NCBI RefSeq assembly: GCF_001522545.3
Contig: NC_031768.1
Location: forward strand, 87,294,431-87,358,430
DNA length: 64,000 bases
Source: Parus major
Taxonomy: Eukaryota > Chordata > Aves > Passeriformes > Paridae
Reading direction: 5' to 3'
Below are positions 57,181 to 64,000 of the stretch, one piece after another. The notes beneath the pieces are model-generated. The model was not told the DNA's origin and made no database searches. It saw only the letters and a list, made by a program, of their open reading frames with translations. The position numbers were made by a program, and so were the translations under genes. The first letter of the stretch is position 1, and every line of letters begins with the position of its first letter.

Positions 57181-60100
57181 TGGTAACCCCAAGGGCTCTG
57201 TGTGCCCCCTGTCTGAACTGTAAAACCAGATCAGCTTGTGCAGAGGAGGAAATATGGGAAAATGGTCCAGTCATGAGCCAAGGTAAAGTTCAGAAGCCTT
57301 AATAATGGAAAAGGAGGCTACAGTCATACTGGCACAAGAGTAGTTATCTAAAAGGGAAAAAAAAATAAACCAAGCCAGAGTAACAGCAATTCCTGGTCTG
57401 TGAAAAGCAAATGTTTGGGGTCAATATAAAAAGCAGAAGTTCTCAAAGTGAAGTGGCATACTCATTCAGGAGTCAGAAGATGATCTGGAAACCTTCCCAG
57501 GTTCTCAAGGGTGGGATTCCACCTTACTCCACAGCTGTTCTCACGAGGAAACTGATCCAAGAGATGCTCTTCCAAGCTTGCCTTCCTGTCTCAATGCCAC
57601 AGGGAATGACAGCCCTTGGCTACATATTCATTGTCTCCAGCACAATTTCTGATAATATGGTCCTTCATGGGGTTCTAAGACAGACCAAATGTAAAATTTT
57701 GGTTTAAAAAGGAGGACAAGGAAATGTGAGTGTGTAACTAGAATAGGGAAGAACTAAAATTACTTCCATGGCAGGTTCCTACAGATAGCTGCCTGAGCAA
57801 GACTGAGTGGATGATAAAACATGCTGAGGATGGAAGGGACAGAAAACTCTTAAAATGCTGTTTCTGCCACGTAGAACTGTAGCTGTAGACAGTGAGAAAA
57901 ACAGGCCCCTGCTTCCTAAGGGTGGGACAGTAAAACTCCAAGGCTACACTCAGGGATCCAGTAAGGGAAGGAACACTACTGGGAAAGGGTCCAAAATCCA
58001 TAAGTGCCTTTCGAGAAGAGGTACCTTGGGCTTGCCTTGGACTCTCTAGGCAAAGGACTGTGTCTTCTGGAAGACAGAGAGACACCTGTGTGCCTTCAAA
58101 TCAACCTGTGGACATGCAGCCAAGACCAATCCGAGCGTGACTGACCACACAGGGACTCCTCAGTTCCCCGGCTTCACCGCTGGTGTGATCAGAGCCATCC
58201 CTGAGGCAGCTCACAGCCTGCCCTGTGCCCGGTATTTTGGGTACAGAGACACTGGGATGAAGTCTGCTCGCAGTTTTCCAGCCGTCTATTCACGGATGTG
58301 TCGGGTTTGGTGCCACCAGGGGGCCCTTGAAAAGCCGAGCTTACAGAACCCAGCCATGCCTCTCCTCTCCCTGGGATAAATCTGTCCCAGAGGATCAAGG
58401 AAAGCAGCACAAGGTGCACACTCCATGCCGAGAGGTACCGGCCTGAGCCATGTCTGGCTGTGCTGCCTGTTCTGCCAGGGGGCTGCTCTTCTTCAGCACG
58501 AGCAGAGGTCTGGAAAAACGAGATGAGGGCTCAGCCTTTGTGCCCCGAGTTAAGGCAGGAGGACTTGGTCCTGCTGGAGGTCACCCCAGAGTCCTCAGTG
58601 GTAAGAACATGTACAGCACTAAGGTGTTCTGCTGGGACACCGCAGGTGTCACCACTCTGTCCCAACTCCATGGCACCTGTCTTCCCCTCCATCTGCAGCC
58701 TGGAATCCCATCTGTAGGCTTTTCACACCTGGAAGTAAAAGCAAAATCAGCCCTGGGGGATACTGGGAACACCTATAGGGATCCTGCCACAGATGGGAGA
58801 TTTGATCTGAAGTCAAGAGTTGGTCTGAAGGCCCTTGAAAGCATAGAGAAACTGAGGCAGAACACTGAGCAACTCTCCCAGTGAGAAACTAGGGTCAGCA
58901 TAGCACACCATTAGCAATGCTGTACCAGAATGCTTGTTTCCACAGCTATGGAAAGGGATTCACAGACCCTGGAGCAGTCTGTATTTTCTTTAGTTATGAG
59001 CAAAACCTCTTGACTCATTTGAATTACAAGGCTGGCTTTTCCAAACATCCCTACTGAATCTTCTGTGAAATTTACCTTGTGAAGAAACATCAAATTCCCA
59101 GCTCAAATCTGGGTCCATATTTACCATGCTGCTGTCCTGGAAGCTCAGGAGGTTTTTTGGAGCCATATTCGATAGCTTCAGCTCTTTTCAAAACTGGATC
59201 TGACAGAGAAAAAAAAATTATAAGTAACAAGAAACTTCCCAAAAGCAAACAGCAACCAGCTATAAGTTTTCCAGTGGGATTTCTGGTTTGCTTATGGACA
59301 AGCTTACCTGGGTTCATGCTGGGAAGTGCTGTCCAGCAAAGACCTTTTTGTCAAGTCATTTGGATCTGCAGCATCAGAAAAGCTGCCGAAGGATGCTTCA
59401 GACCAGGGGCTTTGAAAGTTTTCATTACAAATTGTGCAGCCTAAAGAATGCATCCTAAAATGATGTGTGGATTGTTGGAAGACCAGGGAAAGTCTAAGCC
59501 ATGATTCTACCTGAGCTGCCAGCGAGGTATTGGCGGACACAGGTAATCACAGGGCTCTGGAAACTGGCTATTTTTGCTACATCTTACATCCTTTACTGGA
59601 TGCAGGATCTTCTATCTTGGATGCAGGGAGCCCTGGTAATATTTTGAAGTTCGGGACAAAATCCTTCATTACAGGACATGTAGCCAAGCACTATGCTGAC
59701 ATGACACCACTGCATGACTTAAGGGACTGAACTGAGAATAAAGCATCTTGTACCATGATAGGACACGGGAAAAGCTGACCTGGACTTTCTGAGATGCAGT
59801 CTTTAAGATACATGGTAGAGAATGGGAGCAGTAAACGTCATTTCAAAAACCACTGGAGGTCTATAGAATGTGCAGCTCCTACAGCCCCCTGGTGACAAGT
59901 AGCACCAGGCAGGTGCCACCCACAGCACATGAATCGTGTGCTCTTCTGCCCCCTTCCACGGGTGATGTGCAGCAAGTCACGGAGCCCGCTGCCGTATCCT
60001 GCCTGCACAGGGACACCTGGCAAGGTGAAGCTTTTCTGCTCGGATGCCCCAGCTCTGTGAAGCTCAGCTGAGGAACTGTAGTTGTGCACAGACACTTCCA

Positions 60101-60306
60101 GCTGGGACTCAGGCATCCTGAACAGCATCTTCTGTGTCTAACAGGAAATGCCTCCCACAAGAGCAAAGCTGTGCTTGGTGGCACCACGCTGGGCCCGTGA
60201 GCCACATTGTTTGGCTGGGACCCTCAAACACTTAGAGACCTTAGGTCTCTCCTCATCCCCGTGACTGTCCAGGCTTTGCTAAAACCATAAAAGCTCACCA
60301 GGAAAT

Positions 60307-60730
60307 TGTACTGGGTTTGTATGGCAGGGTTTTAGTCATGGAAGGGCTCCAGGGGTGGTGTCTGTGAGAAACTACATGTGATGAACTGGCTGCAAATCCC
60401 TGCACTGCTGGAGGGGAGGAGAAAATTTGGAGTGAAATTGAGCCGAGGAAGAAAGGAGGTGTGAGAGGAAGGTATTTTAAGATTTGGTTTTGTTTTCTCA
60501 TTGTCTTGTTCTGATCTGATTATTAACAAATTAAATTAAATTTTCCCCAAATCAAATATGTTTTGCCTGTGACAGTAATTGGTAAATTATCTCTCCCTGT
60601 CCTTATCTTGACCCATGAATCTTTCTTGACATGAACCTTTACTGTATTTTCTGTCCCCCATCCTGTTGAGAGGGGGAATATTAGAGAGGCTTTGGTGGAT
60701 CTCTGGGGTCCAGCTGGGGTCAACTCTCCA
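60307..60730 (+). mobile_element. Solo LTR with internal deletion
   Basis: Same family as the LTR at 39559-40601. It starts TGTACTGGGTTTGTATGGCA and jumps from 'tctgtgagaaacta' directly to 'tgatgaactggctgcaaatc', so the GC-rich central repeats are missing. It continues through 'attattaacaaattaaatta' and 'ggtaaattatctctccctgt' to 'ggtcaactctcca'. Length is about 424 bases against about 1.04 kb for the fuller copy. Confidence 0.75.
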
Positions 60731-61099
60731 TAGAAGCAAACCCCAAATTCAGCCACTGATGAGACGTCCTGTCCATCTGCAATATGTCCTGAGCCTGAGC
60801 CCACACATGTAAACACAGACTCCTTCCCTGAGAAAACAGACTGGAGCAGCCGTGAGCACTGCTGTCTTTGACTCTGTGTTTGAAATAAGGGAGAGAGGTG
60901 GGAGGGAAAAGTACACGGGCTTCTTAAGGATCTGGGAAGGCAAGTTGTTTCAGATTCCCATATGGCATATGGGAAGTGGCAGAGCAATGTGTCTCCTAAC
61001 CAAAGGGACTAAAGAAGCCCCTGATCCCAGGGGGAGCAGTGGGGGAGAGGAGAAATAATTGTCTTCACTGGTTTTTTAAACCTAATGCACCAAGGTGAT

Positions 61100-61260
61100 T
61101 ATGGACTTTCCTGAAGCAAGAAGGGTTTTCCTCCCAGACCAGTAGTGGCTGGAGGGCTCACTTTTTCCAGGTCTGAAGGAGGGTTCATGACTCTGCCCAT
61201 GTGATGGTTTTGATTATTCCAGTCTTGTATCACCTATTGAGTTAAAGCTGGTGTGAAAGA
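61100..61260 (+). repeat. Unclassified dispersed repeat, copy 2
   Basis: Diverged partner of the copy at 56980-57180, in the same orientation. The shared blocks appear in the same order. The poly(A)-like signal of copy 1 is not conserved here. Confidence 0.45.
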
Positions 61261-64000
61261 CAGAAGAAGCTGGGCAGAGGGGATCATTTGCCCACAGGGA
61301 AACGAGAAAGTGACAGCTATGCGATACAAAGAGCATTCATTTCTGGGCTCAGCACTTCAAAATATCTTCAGACTCAGCTCACATTTTCCAGGGCAGGCCT
61401 CTATTTCTTCATATATCACAGAAATTGGTAGGTGGAAAGGGACATCTCAATCCATAGCCCAACTCCCTTGGTCACATCAGAGCTGAGATCAGAGCTACAT
61501 CAGGTGGCTTAACCAGAAGCATCATCAGGTTTTATTCACCCAAGGCAGTGTTGGTCACCTGCAGCAGCCAGAGCTGTCCCGATAGGTTTGGCACCCCTCT
61601 CACAAGCACAGCCTTCAGGAGGTTTGCTCATCACTCTGCTGGGCCCAGCTCCCACCTGCCCAGTGATCCCTGCCAAGGAGCGAGCGGTCACTTGCTCATC
61701 CAAGCTAGGACAGGGACCCAGCTGAGTCCTCATAGGTGGCTCTACCTGCTCTCTGCGCCCTTTCATCCGTCAGCATTTGCTTTTCCAGACCACACAAAAG
61801 GGCCATCAGAGGCAGAAATTGTCAAGGAAGAGATTGCAGAGGGAAGTTTAGCAGAGCTCTCAAGAGCACGACTGCGACACCTCCACAATTCCCTCAAAGC
61901 AAGCAGGCCTGGAGGAGGAGGAGGAGAAAGAAGGAAATCTCCGGCGCTGCTTGGCTGGCAGGACCAGATCTGCTGTAAGCTTGCAGCAGGTTCCATCGGA
62001 AGCAAGGAAGGGACAGCTGAGGGAGTTCTGCCCCCAGCTGATGAGGTTAACAGATGGTCACAGGAATTAAATGAAATGAGCGGAGAATTAGCACAGAGCC
62101 CTGAAAGTCGAATAAGGCCCCGAAAAGGTATCACCATTTGTGAGGAATCACTGGTGAAGACAGGCTTTGTTCTTACCTTTGTTCTTACCAGCACGACACA
62201 ACTGGTCTCACTGTGGAAGAAGAATTAGGCTGAAAGATGAATAAACCTGCAGGCTCGGACACAAACCAAGCACACAGGAAGGCTTAAGATGAAGCACAGT
62301 GCAAAGCCCTGCATTCTCAACTTTTTCTGGGAACCTATGCAACTGCTTGCTGAGCTCACTCTGTTAGCCAAAATACCACTGGATACAGCATGGATCTTTG
62401 CAGATCTACAGGAAAGGAAGAAACTCTGTGATTTTCTATTGTGTTATCTGTAGCCCTCATCTCAAGTCAGAGATGATGCCCTGCGGGTCACCAATATGGA
62501 AAAATCCCCAAAGCAGATATTTTTCTATTTCTGTATCTCTAGCTGTATCTTCTAATTATCCACAGATGATGACAAAGATGTTCAATAAAAATGAGTAAGA
62601 TGAAAGAAACAGTAGAAACTGTGGAATCAAGGGGCCCATAGAGACACAGAGAAGCTGTCTGCAGCCCTTTGTCACTTCCCTCTGTCCTGCAGTATTTCCC
62701 TCAGAGGAAAGGAAGGGTGGCCGCTCACATTGTGCTGGCCTAATAGTCAGCTGCTGCCCCACTTCCTTCTGGATGACTGCCTGGGTAGAGCCGGTGGTAG
62801 TGGTGTTGCATCCATATAGGAAGCAGAGATGGAATTATGCTTCCGTAATTTCTCATTGGCAAGCATATTCTTCACTGCCCCTAGCCAGGCACTGCAGTGG
62901 TGGTGGGGAGGAAGTATTAGAACTGTAATCTGCCTGTGCATAGATTGTATCATCTGCTGATAATTTGTCTTCAGTAGCAGGCAGTAAAAGCTGGCTGCCG
63001 AGCAGAAAGTTTGGGGAAGTCCTGAGGACTTGCCCAAATCTGGAACAGAGACTAGAATCTGTCATTTTTTTAAATGGAGCAATGCTGGGAATCCCGAATT
63101 GCAGCAGCGCAGCTCCGAGGTACGTGCAGGCTGGAGCAGCCCATTGATCCCAGCACCCAAGGTGGGAGCAGCCAGCAGCAACCTGCTCTTGGAATGCAGC
63201 TCTCAGGGGCAGGCACCCAAGCTGACTGTGGCTCCAGCTGCCGGCAGCTCCACCAGGAATGGGTGCTGGAGCGAGGTGCAGCGTGATCCCGCCCGGGAGG
63301 CAGCCACAGGCAGCGGGGCCTTGGCAGCAGCTTTGTCCCTCTGCGCAGCCCTGCAGCCCGACACCGGCATTTGGAGAAAATGACAGCGGATGCTTTGCCC
63401 CTCTGGAGACAAGTTAGTGTTTGCGCTTCCAGTGTCTGATCCGCTGCTGCAGTCGGACAAGCACAAAGCCGCTGACGCTCACACAAAAGTTGGTATTATT
63501 TACAGCTCCCGGTGGCTCGTTGCGCGACTGCCAAAGTACGAGTTTAAAAAGAAGAAACACGAACGGCAGCTTTAAAGGTCTGTGCAGATAAAAAGACAAA
63601 ACGCTTGACAGCTCTCCCCAAGGCAGCTGGCGGGACAAAGAACTGAAGCTCTTGTCTCTCGGAACACTCCCTGGTTTCTGCGACTGGTGCCGTGTGAGTC
63701 ACGCCTGAAGCCAGCCAGGGCAGGGGGCCACGGAGCACGGTGACGGCAACACCGGGCTGCATCCAGCAGCTACAGCTTGGTTTCCCTTTGCCAAACCCCT
63801 CCTGCCCCGTGCCGAGGCCCAACAGGACTTCCGAGAGATTCGGGACAGCCCTGGAGCTTCGTCCTGCGTTTGTGCCATGCCCTCGCTGTAACTGCAGCGT
63901 GACAGGGGGAGCAGGACTCAAACATGCTTAAATAACCAACACCTGCCCTTTGATCAACCTCTGGCTCCCCTCTCCACCCACTGCTGGGCAAGCCACCCAC

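Larger units (their letters stand above)
48801..64000. other. Region upstream of LAG3
   Basis: About 15 kb without a supported gene. Named content: a pyrimidine tract (49116-49197), a GA microsatellite (50195-50212), an inverted repeat (52621-52668), LTRs (53601-54246 and 60307-60730) and an unclassified repeat pair (56980-57180, 61100-61260). The last kilobase is richer in CpG and may approach a promoter outside the window. The longest frame (61548-62228, plus, 226 codons) shows no domain I can recognise. Confidence 0.5.

Noticed and set aside
61548..62228. 226-codon plus frame upstream of LAG3
   Set aside because: No family match that I can recognise; the charged part comes from a purine-rich stretch. 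Only transcript data could rescue it.
62853..63065. Minus frame with an ITIM-like TIYAQADYSS stretch
   Set aside because: Tempting next to immune receptors, but there is no membrane or extracellular exon nearby, and a single short tyrosine motif is easily found by chance.
1..64000. CRISPR arrays, operons, phage or other bacterial-type systems
   Set aside because: Spliced vertebrate genes and bird repeats throughout; no regular spaced repeats or bacterial gene packing.

Overview
This is a 64 kb piece of a bird chromosome, probably from a passerine. The evidence is vertebrate split genes with GT-AG introns, many CR1 (chicken repeat 1) LINE fragments, and solo LTRs of types I know from songbird genomes. 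Two clear CpG-rich stretches mark promoters. One assembly gap of 614 N lies at 13774-14387. All four genes I can support are on the minus strand, so transcription runs from high to low coordinates.

From right to left the genes are LAG3 (about 48600 to 42740), CD4 (27898 to about 22110), GPR162 (coding part 11462 to 8228) and the first eleven coding exons of P3H3 (6860 to beyond base 1). This is the conserved LAG3-CD4-GPR162-P3H3 order of human 12p13. I rebuilt the exons by joining open reading frames with GT-AG sites and checking codon phase. LAG3 gives 506 aa, CD4 488 aa and GPR162 569 aa, all without a stop. P3H3 is cut by the window start after about 516 codons, before its catalytic residues.

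CD4 and LAG3 are tandem paralogues with four Ig-like domains, a transmembrane exon and a short tail. Both act on T cells and bind MHC class II in mammals: CD4 as the coreceptor that recruits LCK, LAG3 as an inhibitory receptor. The bird CD4 keeps the TCQC clasp for LCK. The bird LAG3 keeps an F-x-A-L-E-like tail motif but has neither a KIEELE match nor the Glu-Pro repeat, and it lacks the proline-rich D1 loop. GPR162 is an orphan class A receptor. P3H3 is an ER collagen prolyl 3-hydroxylase family member.

The rest is non-coding as far as I can see: about 8 kb between GPR162 and CD4, about 15 kb between CD4 and LAG3 (CR1 copies, two long solo LTRs in opposite orientation, a 112-bp tandem duplication), and about 15 kb upstream of LAG3 (two more LTRs, simple repeats, an unclassified repeat pair). 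I found no RNA genes, CRISPR arrays or bacterial-type systems.
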